From Clostridiaceae bacterium UBA6085 (GTDB taxonomy: Bacteria; Bacillota; Clostridia; Clostridiales; Clostridiaceae): a DNA stretch of 7,782 bases. The notes beneath the pieces are model-generated. The model was not told the origin of the DNA and ran no database searches. It saw only the letters and a list, made by a program, of their open reading frames with translations. A program made the translations under genes and the position numbers. Positions 1 to 5,486 of the stretch are shown here, piece by piece (within the stretch, counting starts at the first letter, position 1; each line of letters opens with the position of its first letter). The stretch covers positions 37,666-45,447 of the forward strand of contig DIXH01000039.1 of NCBI GenBank assembly GCA_002428605.1, given 5' to 3'.

Positions 1-479
1 ATGTAGTAGTCCGTAAACTCTTCACCTTCGTTCCTCGGCGCAAGAAATGCTGGATGTCCGCCCACTGAGAACCATATGGGGCCATCGTCCCTGTTTTTGA
101 CCCTGTATTCAACTTCAAGGCTGACTTCTTTGATCCTGTAGGTCACAAAGAACTCGAACCGGAATGGATACGCCTTGAGGGTATCATCGCTTGAAGCCAA
201 CCTGAATGATACTGTGTCAGAGGTGGAGGCTGCAACCTCAAAATCAGAGACCCTGGCAAATCCATGTCTCACCATATTGAAGTGCCTGCCTTCATGATGA
301 AGCGTGTCATCTATGAGCCTTCCCACAACAGGAAAGAGATGCGGGGCATGGTATGCCCAGTATTTCTTTTCTCCCTGCCATACGAATTCCTCACCTTCAG
401 CATCTCTGATGCTCAGGAGCTCCGCACCGCGGTCCTCAAAGGTCGCTTCAATTTTCCCGTTTGATATAGTATGCTTCAT
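1..479 (-). CDS. LacX-like aldose 1-epimerase family protein, C-terminus cut by window edge
   Basis: Read on the minus strand from ATG at 479-477, the frame stays open to the window edge: 159 codons plus two bases. The protein begins MKHTISNGKIEATF. It shows the marks of the LacX branch of the galactose mutarotase fold: PHLFPVVGRL at residues 46-55, RHGFAR at 71-76 and GGHPAF at 140-145. In this superfamily a histidine in an HP motif acts as general acid in interconverting alpha and beta anomers of sugars; His142 is the likely equivalent here. The catalytic glutamate would lie in the missing C-terminal half, as whole LacX-like proteins are about 290 residues. There is no signal peptide, so it is probably cytosolic. 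The start is supported by AAAGGAGTG (plus 485-493), with GGAG seven bases from the ATG. It is divergent from zapA. The family call is secure; the substrate is unknown. Confidence 0.85.
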   Translation of the reverse strand, partial: MKHTISNGKIEATFEDRGAELLSIRDAEGEEFVWQGEKKYWAYHAPHLFPVVGRLIDDTLHHEGRHFNMVRHGFARVSDFEVAASTSDTVSFRLASSDDTLKAYPFRFEFFVTYRIKEVSLEVEYRVKNRDDGPIWFSVGGHPAFLAPRNEGEEFTDYY

Positions 480-484
480 AAGAT

Positions 485-493
485 CACTCCTTT
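485..493 (-). promoter_or_regulatory. Ribosome binding site of the LacX-like gene
   Basis: The minus strand reads AAAGGAGTG, a strong Shine-Dalgarno match whose GGAG ends seven bases before the ATG at 479. It fixes the start of the epimerase-like gene. Confidence 0.8.
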
Positions 494-503
494 GTTTCAT
501 CAT

Positions 504-517
504 AGCACTTCGGTGCT
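504..517. other. Short 5-bp hairpin, UUCG tetraloop on the plus strand
   Basis: AGCAC (504-508) and GTGCT (513-517) pair around TTCG. Read on the plus strand this is the very stable C(UUCG)G tetraloop, followed by CTTTC. Read on the minus strand the loop is CGAA and the hairpin would lie in the 5' leader of the epimerase-like gene, upstream of its ribosome binding site. There is no T-run on the minus strand, and no plus-strand gene ends here, so it is not a convincing terminator. Its role is unknown and it may be chance. Confidence 0.35.
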
Positions 518-535
518 CTTTCATACAGGCATGTA

Positions 536-566
536 TTGATAAATCGACAAAATGCACTAATGTTAA
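536..566 (-). promoter_or_regulatory. Weak candidate promoter for the LacX-like gene
   Basis: On the minus strand TTAACA (plus 566-561, five of six matches to the -35 consensus) is followed after 19 bases by TATCAA (plus 541-536, four of six). The spacing is longer than ideal. It would give a leader of about 50 bases containing the 504-517 hairpin. It is the best of several poor matches in this interval. Confidence 0.3.
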
Positions 567-579
567 ATTTTCCTGAAGG

Positions 580-608
580 TTGCAGAGGTCCGGCCAAATG
601 TGTATCAT
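580..608 (+). promoter_or_regulatory. Predicted sigma-A promoter of zapA
   Basis: TTGCAG (580-585) and TATCAT (603-608, five of six matches to the -10 consensus) are separated by the ideal 17 bases. Transcription would begin near 615, about 16 bases before the Shine-Dalgarno sequence of zapA. The -35 box matches in only three positions, so the strength is uncertain. Confidence 0.5.
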
Positions 609-630
609 ATAACTTAAAGCGGGTCAATTT

Positions 631-639
631 AAAGGGGGG
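631..639 (+). promoter_or_regulatory. Ribosome binding site deciding the TTG start of zapA
   Basis: AAAGGGGGG ends seven bases before TTG at 647, the normal distance. The first in-frame ATG, at 662, is 22 bases away and has only a weak AGGG of its own. The site therefore favours TTG as the start. Confidence 0.65.
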
Positions 640-646
640 TCTTTCT

Positions 647-1264
647 TTGAACAGGGTCACCATGAGGATCAACGGAACTGAATACAGCATCAAGGGCAAT
701 GAGACCGAGGAGCATCTGCGCAAGGTTGGAACGACAGTGAACAAGATGATCGAGTCGATACTTGAGAAGAATTACATGATCAGCACCCAGTCGGCTGCAG
801 TGCTTGCAGCTATGAATGCTGTTGATGAGAAGCTGAAGGCGGAGGACAAGCTTACGTCCGTAAAGTCCCAGGCGGGGAGCGTTGAAAGCGGTGCAGCATC
901 CCTTAGCAGGGAAATATCCGACCTGAAGCTTGAGGTCGAGAGGCTAAGAAGCGAGAACGATAGCCTTGTAAAAGCGTTGGAAGATAGAAAGAACAGCGAA
1001 GGCGGCGACTTGCTTGCAAAGGACAAGGAGATCAAGAGGCTCGAGACCGAGCTTCATCTTACCTCGGAAAGCGCCCGTGAATACAGGGACGACAACGAGC
1101 ATATCTCCAAGATGAACAAGGAGCTGAAATTCGAGCTCCAGTCATACAAGTACAAGGTACTGGACCTGCAGAAGAAGCTCTTCGATACGCAGATCAACCA
1201 GGTCAAGGACAAGAAGGAACGAAATCCCGTCATCAGGGAAAAGGCAAGAAGCACCAATCCATAG
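647..1264 (+). CDS. zapA: Cell division protein ZapA with extended C-terminal coiled coil
   Basis: ZapA binds FtsZ and promotes filament bundling and Z-ring assembly at midcell. The 205-residue product begins MNRVTMRINGTEYSIKGNE, the usual ZapA N-terminus of a beta hairpin followed by helices. The ZapA domain covers about residues 1-70 and includes a QSAAVLAAMNAVDEKL helix at 48-63. From about 83 to 190 the chain is highly charged and heptad-like (for example EVERLRSENDSL, 96-107), which predicts a long coiled coil; a Gly-Gly at 119-120 may break it. Many ZapA proteins are only about 85-110 residues, but longer coiled-coil forms occur in Clostridia. TTG at 647 is chosen because of the spaced Shine-Dalgarno sequence and the family-like N-terminus; ATG at 662 would remove five residues. 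The gene appears monocistronic, with its own promoter and a strong terminator directly after the stop. The upstream frame extension to 536 has no ribosome site. Confidence 0.87.
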   Translation: MNRVTMRINGTEYSIKGNETEEHLRKVGTTVNKMIESILEKNYMISTQSAAVLAAMNAVDEKLKAEDKLTSVKSQAGSVESGAASLSREISDLKLEVERLRSENDSLVKALEDRKNSEGGDLLAKDKEIKRLETELHLTSESAREYRDDNEHISKMNKELKFELQSYKYKVLDLQKKLFDTQINQVKDKKERNPVIREKARSTNP

Positions 1265-1265
1265 C

Positions 1266-1307
1266 AAAGATCCCGGACCAGAGGCTGGTACCGGGATCTT
1301 TTGTTTT
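1266..1307 (+). terminator. Rho-independent terminator of zapA
   Basis: AAAGATCCCGG (1266-1276) pairs perfectly with CCGGGATCTTT (1291-1301). Inside, ACCAG (1277-1281) pairs with CTGGT (1285-1289) around a three-base loop, leaving one bulged A. The stem runs into TTTTGTTTT (1299-1307). It begins one base after the zapA stop. On the minus strand the following run is only TTT then GCTATGG, so it should act mainly on zapA, though it may weakly stop the convergent transporter gene, which ends at 1322. Confidence 0.9.
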
Positions 1308-1321
1308 CCAATCATTTTGCA

Positions 1322-2248
1322 TCACGACATGAACAGGTATGCGATGAGCGGGACTGTAGCTACCGATGCCAGTGTGGTTATGAAGACTCCGATGGAAGCC
1401 ATCCTGGTGTTGCCATTGTACTGGTTGCTTATCATTACAGTCATTGTGCCAGCCGGAAGTCCGACGTTTATGGTAATCATGTTTACAAGGAACTGGTCCT
1501 TCAGGACCATGCTGAGCAGGAGGTAGCAGATTGAGGGCATTATCAGCAGCTTTATCGCCGACAGAACATAAATCCTTGGCTCCCTGAAGAGGTCCTTCAC
1601 CGGAATGAGTGCCAGGGATGACCCAATTGCAAGCATTGAGAGCGGTACGGTCGTGTCTCCGACCAGGCCCATGATACTGATGATCCCTGAAGGAAGCCTG
1701 ATACCTGTAAAGTACAGGAGAAGTGCGACAAGGGAGGCAACAACGCCAGGATTCAGTATCTCCCTGATTCCGAACCTTATGCTGTCCTTTGAGTTCCTTG
1801 AAACCAGATAGACCCCATATGTGAATACGAGGAAATTGAACGGCATGTTGAGGATCGAGCTGTAGAACACAGCCCAGTCACCGAACAGGGACTTCATGAT
1901 CGGATAACCTATGAAGCTTGTGTTTGCGAAAATGAGCATCATCTCATAGGTGCCTGAATCATCAGGCTTCACACGCAGCAGCCTGACAGCTATCCTGGCA
2001 AATATGGGAAGTATGGTGTACATCCCGAGACCCAACAGAAAAATTATCACTACATCAGATTTATCGCCGGTAAGCGATTCGCTGAATACGGCCTTGATGA
2101 TCATGAGCGGTGTAGTGACGCTAATAACAAGCCTTGAAATCCTTCCGTTTGACACCTCGTCAAGGACTCCGGCCCTGTTTGCCCCATAGCCGAGGGCCAT
2201 TATCCCGAATAGCACCATCATCGTATCTAATATTATAGAAATATCCAT
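1322..2248 (-). CDS. AEC (auxin efflux carrier) family membrane transporter
   Basis: The 308-residue, strongly hydrophobic protein has the length and pattern of the Mem_trans / AEC family (TC 2.A.69), which has about ten transmembrane helices. Visible family motifs are FANTSFIGYPI (107-117), ILNPG (164-168), PLSMLAIG (202-209) and a conserved late segment, LPAGTMTVMISNQY (264-277). Helices are clear at about 5-21, 38-55, 66-90, 128-149, 168-182 and 228-248. Bacterial relatives export or import organic acids such as malate or malonate, or amino-acid derivatives; nothing here identifies the substrate. The ATG at 2248 is supported by GCGAGGT seven bases upstream. A promoter match lies just beyond. 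It is convergent to zapA and divergent from the helix-turn-helix gene, which is a candidate regulator by position only. It is intact, with no frameshift. Confidence 0.9.
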   Translation of the reverse strand: MDISIILDTMMVLFGIMALGYGANRAGVLDEVSNGRISRLVISVTTPLMIIKAVFSESLTGDKSDVVIIFLLGLGMYTILPIFARIAVRLLRVKPDDSGTYEMMLIFANTSFIGYPIMKSLFGDWAVFYSSILNMPFNFLVFTYGVYLVSRNSKDSIRFGIREILNPGVVASLVALLLYFTGIRLPSGIISIMGLVGDTTVPLSMLAIGSSLALIPVKDLFREPRIYVLSAIKLLIMPSICYLLLSMVLKDQFLVNMITINVGLPAGTMTVMISNQYNGNTRMASIGVFITTLASVATVPLIAYLFMS

Positions 2249-2282
2249 ATTTCATACCTCGCAACAGTTTAAAAATTCCATA

Positions 2283-2311
2283 CTTATAGAGATTACACCT
2301 TATCATGACAC
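2283..2311 (-). promoter_or_regulatory. Predicted promoter of the AEC transporter gene
   Basis: On the minus strand GTGTCA (plus 2311-2306, four of six matches to -35) and TATAAG (plus 2288-2283, five of six to -10) stand 17 bases apart. Transcription would start near 2276, leaving a leader of about 28 bases with the ribosome site. Confidence 0.55.
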
Positions 2312-2432
2312 CTTTGCAACTCAAGTAGCCATCTTTCATCCAATTTTCAGAATCAGAAAACCTCCTGGCGCCTCAATAAGGACTACCCGAACTGCAATGA
2401 ATCCAATCCCGGTTCTCAGTATTTCTGAGGAG

Positions 2433-2453
2433 ATTTTGCCGGATGTGCAAAAT
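2433..2453. repeat. Inverted repeat, possible operator
   Basis: ATTTTGC (2433-2439) and GCAAAAT (2447-2453) form a perfect 7-bp inverted repeat around seven bases. The 21-bp size suits a dimeric repressor site. It lies between the divergent transporter and helix-turn-helix promoters but is not close to either start. No T-run follows, so it is not a terminator. Confidence 0.4.
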
Positions 2454-2493
2454 AGCTGCAGCCTTGCTGACCATTAGTCAAGCATACCTATCA

Positions 2494-2521
2494 GTTTATA
2501 ATGATTTACGAATGTTTATAA
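2494..2521. repeat. Direct repeat pair GTTTATAA, possible operator
   Basis: GTTTATAA occurs at 2494-2501 and again at 2514-2521, with starts 20 bases apart, so both copies lie on about the same face of the helix. The pair ends just upstream of the -35 box of the helix-turn-helix gene at 2528, a usual place for an activator or autoregulator. Each copy contains the palindrome TTATAA. In AT-rich DNA chance is a real alternative. Confidence 0.35.
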
Positions 2522-2527
2522 ATCCTA

Positions 2528-2556
2528 TTGCATTGTTCCTTATTATTACCTATAAT
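2528..2556 (+). promoter_or_regulatory. Strong sigma-A promoter of the helix-turn-helix gene
   Basis: TTGCAT (2528-2533) and a perfect TATAAT (2551-2556) are exactly 17 bases apart. Transcription should start near 2563, giving a 27-base leader that contains AAAAGGAG (2573-2580), nine bases before the ATG. It is the best promoter match in the window. Confidence 0.75.
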
Positions 2557-2589
2557 TACATCAATACCAAATAAAAGGAGTTTTAGGAA

Positions 2590-3030
2590 ATGAACGAGAA
2601 GTATTACACCGTTGAACAGATTTCAGAGATGCTTAACATGCATCCCAAGACCATACAGAGATACATAAGGGAAGGCAAGCTGAAGGCCTCAAAGGTCGGA
2701 AAAGGCTGGAGGGTGACTGGTCATGACCTGTCTGTATTCACAGGAGGATCCGAGAAGGAGCCAATCAGGAAATCAGGCTTCGATGGAGACGAGAGGAAGA
2801 TAACCGTATCTTCAGTGGTAGACATAGAGGTCCTTGACCACAGCGAAGCTCTGAGGATCGTGAACACGGTAACGGCGCTCATGAACTCAAAGCCATCGGA
2901 GTACGGAAGGTCAAAGATGACCACGCAGTATATCGAATCAGAGGGCACTGTGAGAATCATGATAACAGCAAGCCTCAGGGTAATGGAAATAATGCTGGCT
3001 TCCATCTCTGCGTTGACAAGCGAAGACTGA
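2590..3030 (+). CDS. Excisionase/MerR-type helix-turn-helix DNA-binding protein with uncharacterised C-terminal domain
   Basis: The 146-residue protein begins with a classic HTH_17 / excisionase-family winged helix-turn-helix at about residues 5-51: YYTVEQISEMLNMHPKTIQR covers the two helices, followed by YIREGKLKASKVGKGWRV as the wing. A polar linker (52-70) leads to a second domain (71-143) that begins ITVSSVVDIEVLDHSEALRI and looks like an alpha/beta fold. I recall similar proteins in other Clostridia but know of no assigned function. The domain could bind a ligand or mediate dimers; that is inference. AAAAGGAG nine bases before ATG and a strong promoter support the start. No integrase or phage gene is near, so a role as a true excisionase is unlikely. 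A local transcription factor, perhaps for the divergent transporter or itself, is more likely. The gene is complete and appears monocistronic. Confidence 0.8.
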   Translation: MNEKYYTVEQISEMLNMHPKTIQRYIREGKLKASKVGKGWRVTGHDLSVFTGGSEKEPIRKSGFDGDERKITVSSVVDIEVLDHSEALRIVNTVTALMNSKPSEYGRSKMTTQYIESEGTVRIMITASLRVMEIMLASISALTSED

Positions 3031-3060
3031 TCCTTATGAGAAGTTAATGCGCTCTCTGTG

Positions 3061-3095
3061 AAGGGACAGGCACAAGGGTTTTGTGCCTGTCCCTT
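3061..3095. repeat. Perfect 15-bp palindrome with 5-base loop, REP-like or weak terminator
   Basis: AAGGGACAGGCACAA (3061-3075) pairs without mismatch with TTGTGCCTGTCCCTT (3081-3095) around GGGTT. It begins 30 bases after the helix-turn-helix stop. Neither strand has a real T-run after the stem (GTTCG on plus, CACAG on minus), so a standard terminator is doubtful, although so stable a hairpin could still stop or stabilise the transcript. The core GGGACAGGCAC resembles, from memory, a short palindromic motif repeated in many bacterial genomes and associated with REP-type transposases. No transposase is in this window. Confidence 0.75.
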
Positions 3096-3102
3096 GTTCG
3101 TG

Positions 3103-3111
3103 TGGTATAAT
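3103..3111 (+). promoter_or_regulatory. Extended -10 promoter of the U32 gene
   Basis: TGGTATAAT is an extended -10 element with a perfect TATAAT at 3106-3111. A -35 box at the usual distance would be GTGCCT (3083-3088), a poor match inside the right arm of the palindrome. TTGTGC (3081-3086) at 19 bases is the alternative. Transcription would start near 3118, 13 bases before the ribosome site. It probably drives both the U32 gene and mutS2. Confidence 0.6.
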
Positions 3112-3130
3112 TTATAGGGAAATAAATTTT

Positions 3131-3134
3131 GGAG
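3131..3134 (+). promoter_or_regulatory. Ribosome binding site deciding the TTG start of the U32 gene
   Basis: GGAG at 3131-3134 lies nine bases before TTG at 3144. The in-frame TTG codons at 3129 and 3135 overlap or touch this site and cannot use it. The ATG at 3139 is out of frame and closes after five codons. Confidence 0.6.
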
Positions 3135-3143
3135 TTGAATGGA

Positions 3144-5486
3144 TTGGATAAGATAGAACTCCTTGCTCCTTCGGGGAGTACAGAAGCTATGGTTGCGGCG
3201 GTTCAGAACGGTGCCGATGCGGTGTACCTCGGCGGTACAAGATTCTCTGCAAGGGCATATGCTTCGAACTTTGACGATGAAGAGCTTGAAAAGGCAGTTG
3301 ACTACTGCCATGGTTACGGAGTCAGGGTATATATAACGATAAACACCCTCATCAAGGACAGCGAAATGGATGAGGCCCTTTCCTATGCTGAATTTCTTTA
3401 CAGGATAGGAGTGGACGCTCTGATCGTCCAGGACCTGGGACTTGTATCAAACCTTAAGAGGACTCTTCCGGACTTCGAGCTTCATGCGTCGACTCAGCTT
3501 TCAGTCCACAACGGTGAAGGCGCGCTATGGTTCACTGAAAATGGGATAAAAAGGATCGTCCTTGCCAGGGAGCTGTCCCTGGAAGAGATAAGGCATATCA
3601 GCATTGACCTTGGGGTCGAAACGGAGATCTTCATTCATGGTGCACTCTGCATAAGCTATTCGGGACAGTGCCTCATGTCGTCAATACTTGGAGGCAGGTC
3701 AGGCAACAGGGGAAGATGCGCACAGCCATGCAGGCTTCCATATGACCTGATGGATTCTGAAGGGAAAAAGGCTGCATCGGCATATCTCATGAGCCCCAAG
3801 GACATAACAGCAATAGACATGATCAGGGATATCAAGGCTACCGGGACATCGTCCCTGAAGATTGAGGGTAGGATGAAGAAGCCGGAATATGTCGCCGAAA
3901 CTGTCCGTGCCTTCAGGGCGGAGCTCGACGGCAAGTCCGACCCGAAGCACCGCGAAGAGCTGCTCCAGGTCTTCAACAGGGAGGGCTTTTCAGACGGCTG
4001 GTTCAAGGGCAGGCATGGCAGGGACATGATGGCCTTCCAGAATCCGAAGAATGCGGGACTTGAGATAGGTACAGTGCTTCCAGACGGAACCATAAAGCTC
4101 AGGAAGCCTTTGTCAAAGGGTGATGGTGTAAGGGTCGGTGACGAGGGTCAGACAGTCTCGAGGATGTATTCAGGAAGGGAAACCGTCGAATCGGCAGGAA
4201 AAGGGGATACCATAAAGCTTGACAGCAGCAGGAGGCTGCCTTCAGGCACCCTGTACAAGACCCTTGACAAGGGACTAATGGAGGAGCTTTCAAAAAGCTA
4301 CGAGAACATGTATGGAAGGAAGCTTCCTGTTACTGCAAGGCTGATCTTCGCACCGGGCAGGGAAGCTGAAATAAGCGCAGAATTCGACGGAAGAGTCTTC
4401 AAGGCTTCGTCAAGACTTGTAGAGACTGCAGTTAAGGCACCACTGAGCCTTGACAGGATCAAAGAAGCCATGAAAAAGACGGAGGGACCATACTTCATTT
4501 CAGAGCTTGTTCCTGATGTCTTCGAGGATGGCTTCCTGCCGGTTTCAGAGCTGAATGCAATGAGGCGTGACCTCCTTGATCAGCTGCTTGCATACCGGAT
4601 ATCATCTGCAAAGAGGATTGCACCGGAAAGGAAGAAATCCGGCACTGCTGTCATAGTATCAGCTCCGGTTCTTCCATCGAAGCTTGTGGTTGCCGCCACG
4701 ACCGATCAGGTCAAGGCTGCACTTGATGCCGGTGTGCTGGATATAGCTGTTTACCCCTGGTACAGGGGCAGACAGTATGTGGACCTGAAGTCGCTTGAAG
4801 CCCTGGCAGGTGAGAATCCTGATGTAAGGTTCTACCTGAGGGCTTCATCGATACTGAAGGGCGAGTTTGACATGGTCCTTGCTTCAGTGAGGAGGCTTGC
4901 CGAAAATGGCCGCATAAGAGGCGTACTCACCTCCAACATGGGACTTATCAGGGCGTTAAAAGGCATTTGCCCTGTAATAGGGGACTATAAGCTGAACCTT
5001 TTCAACAGCTCAAGCCTTGAAATTTTCGGCAGCGACATTTCAGGAGGCACTGTCAGCGAGGAGCTCAACAGGTCTGAACTGAAGGACCTTAAAGGAAAGG
5101 ACGCCCTGATGTGCATCCTTTATGGAAAACAGGAGCTGATGCACAGCGAATACTGCCCTGTGGGTGCTGCGGTTGGAGGAATGACAAGTGAGAAAGCCTG
5201 CAACCAGGCCTGCATGAGGGACAGCTACTCACTGAAGGACAGGATGGGTGAGGAATTCAGGGTAATGACGGATTGGTTCTGCAGGAGCTTCATAATGAAT
5301 TCCAAACCGAAGAACATACTTGACTCTGTCAGTGATTTGAAGTTCATTGGCTTCTCTTCCTTCAGGATGGACCTTACCACGGAAGGCCATGACGAATCCT
5401 TTGAGCTTGTCAGCGCGTTCCTTGCGGAAAGAGCCTTCAGCACACCAGACTTCAACAGGGGACATTACAAGAGAGGTGTTGAATAG
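3144..5486 (+). CDS. U32 family peptidase-like protein with DUF3656 region, RlhA-type RNA hydroxylation factor candidate
   Basis: The 780-residue protein begins MDKIELLAPSGSTEAMVAAV, the usual U32 N-terminus, and GADAVYLGG follows at 23-31. The U32 signature is complete at 161-179 (EIFIHGALC, then GQCLMS). It gives Cys169 and Cys176, which with Cys192 and Cys196 form the cysteine quartet thought to hold an iron-sulfur cluster in this family. SLKIEGRMK (237-245) and FNREGFSDGW (277-286) are also family-typical. The DUF3656-like region follows at about 370-500. A C-terminal segment has four more spaced cysteines (671, 686, 690, 713). Although named peptidases, characterised relatives act in RNA hydroxylation: RlhA on 23S rRNA C2501 and TrhP/YrrN-YrrO on tRNA wobble uridine, using prephenate-dependent chemistry. 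This protein is longer than E. coli RlhA (about 650), so the target RNA is uncertain. TTG at 3144 is chosen from the ribosome site and N-terminus. mutS2 follows with a one-base overlap. Confidence 0.87.
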   Translation: MDKIELLAPSGSTEAMVAAVQNGADAVYLGGTRFSARAYASNFDDEELEKAVDYCHGYGVRVYITINTLIKDSEMDEALSYAEFLYRIGVDALIVQDLGLVSNLKRTLPDFELHASTQLSVHNGEGALWFTENGIKRIVLARELSLEEIRHISIDLGVETEIFIHGALCISYSGQCLMSSILGGRSGNRGRCAQPCRLPYDLMDSEGKKAASAYLMSPKDITAIDMIRDIKATGTSSLKIEGRMKKPEYVAETVRAFRAELDGKSDPKHREELLQVFNREGFSDGWFKGRHGRDMMAFQNPKNAGLEIGTVLPDGTIKLRKPLSKGDGVRVGDEGQTVSRMYSGRETVESAGKGDTIKLDSSRRLPSGTLYKTLDKGLMEELSKSYENMYGRKLPVTARLIFAPGREAEISAEFDGRVFKASSRLVETAVKAPLSLDRIKEAMKKTEGPYFISELVPDVFEDGFLPVSELNAMRRDLLDQLLAYRISSAKRIAPERKKSGTAVIVSAPVLPSKLVVAATTDQVKAALDAGVLDIAVYPWYRGRQYVDLKSLEALAGENPDVRFYLRASSILKGEFDMVLASVRRLAENGRIRGVLTSNMGLIRALKGICPVIGDYKLNLFNSSSLEIFGSDISGGTVSEELNRSELKDLKGKDALMCILYGKQELMHSEYCPVGAAVGGMTSEKACNQACMRDSYSLKDRMGEEFRVMTDWFCRSFIMNSKPKNILDSVSDLKFIGFSSFRMDLTTEGHDESFELVSAFLAERAFSTPDFNRGHYKRGVE
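5471..5478 (+). promoter_or_regulatory. Ribosome binding site deciding the GTG start of mutS2
   Basis: GAGAGGTG inside the end of the U32 gene stands seven bases before GTG at 5486. The in-frame ATG at 5501 has only AGGAAG three bases away, which is too close. GTG is therefore preferred, and translation is probably coupled to the upstream gene. Confidence 0.65.

Larger units (their letters stand above)
2249..2589. other. AT-rich intergenic region between divergent genes, promoters and repeats only
   Basis: This 341-bp stretch has no convincing gene. It holds the predicted promoter of the transporter (2283-2311, minus), a hairpin CTCAG-TATTT-CTGAG (2415-2429) without a proper T-run, an inverted repeat (2433-2453), a direct repeat pair (2494-2521) and the strong promoter of the helix-turn-helix gene (2528-2556). 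One minus-strand frame is open for 44 codons between about 2473 and 2336, but it has no ATG or ribosome site. No tRNA or riboswitch was recognised. Confidence 0.6.

Noticed and set aside
264..576. Two plus-strand frames (264-464 and 304-576) opposite the epimerase-like gene
   Set aside because: Both are antisense to a gene with clear LacX motifs and a strong ribosome site, and neither resembles a known protein.
536..646. 37-codon N-terminal extension of zapA from TTG at 536
   Set aside because: There is no ribosome site at 536, the extension covers the likely promoter, and the ZapA family N-terminus matches a start at 647.
2415..2429. CTCAG-TATTT-CTGAG hairpin as a terminator
   Set aside because: The stem is five perfect pairs, extended only weakly. 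The TTTT that follows is interrupted, and no gene on either strand ends nearby.
2336..2473. 44-codon open stretch on the minus strand in the intergenic region
   Set aside because: It lacks ATG, a ribosome site and any recognisable motif. It could be a gene remnant, but chance is enough to explain it.
2590..3030. Phage excisionase or integrative-element marker
   Set aside because: Only the DNA-binding fold is shared. No integrase, att-like repeat or phage gene is present, and the extra C-terminal domain is not found in short excisionases.
2721..3311. 196-residue open frame on the minus strand across the helix-turn-helix gene, the palindrome and the U32 start
   Set aside because: It runs antisense through two well-supported genes and through the inverted repeat, and shows no family features.
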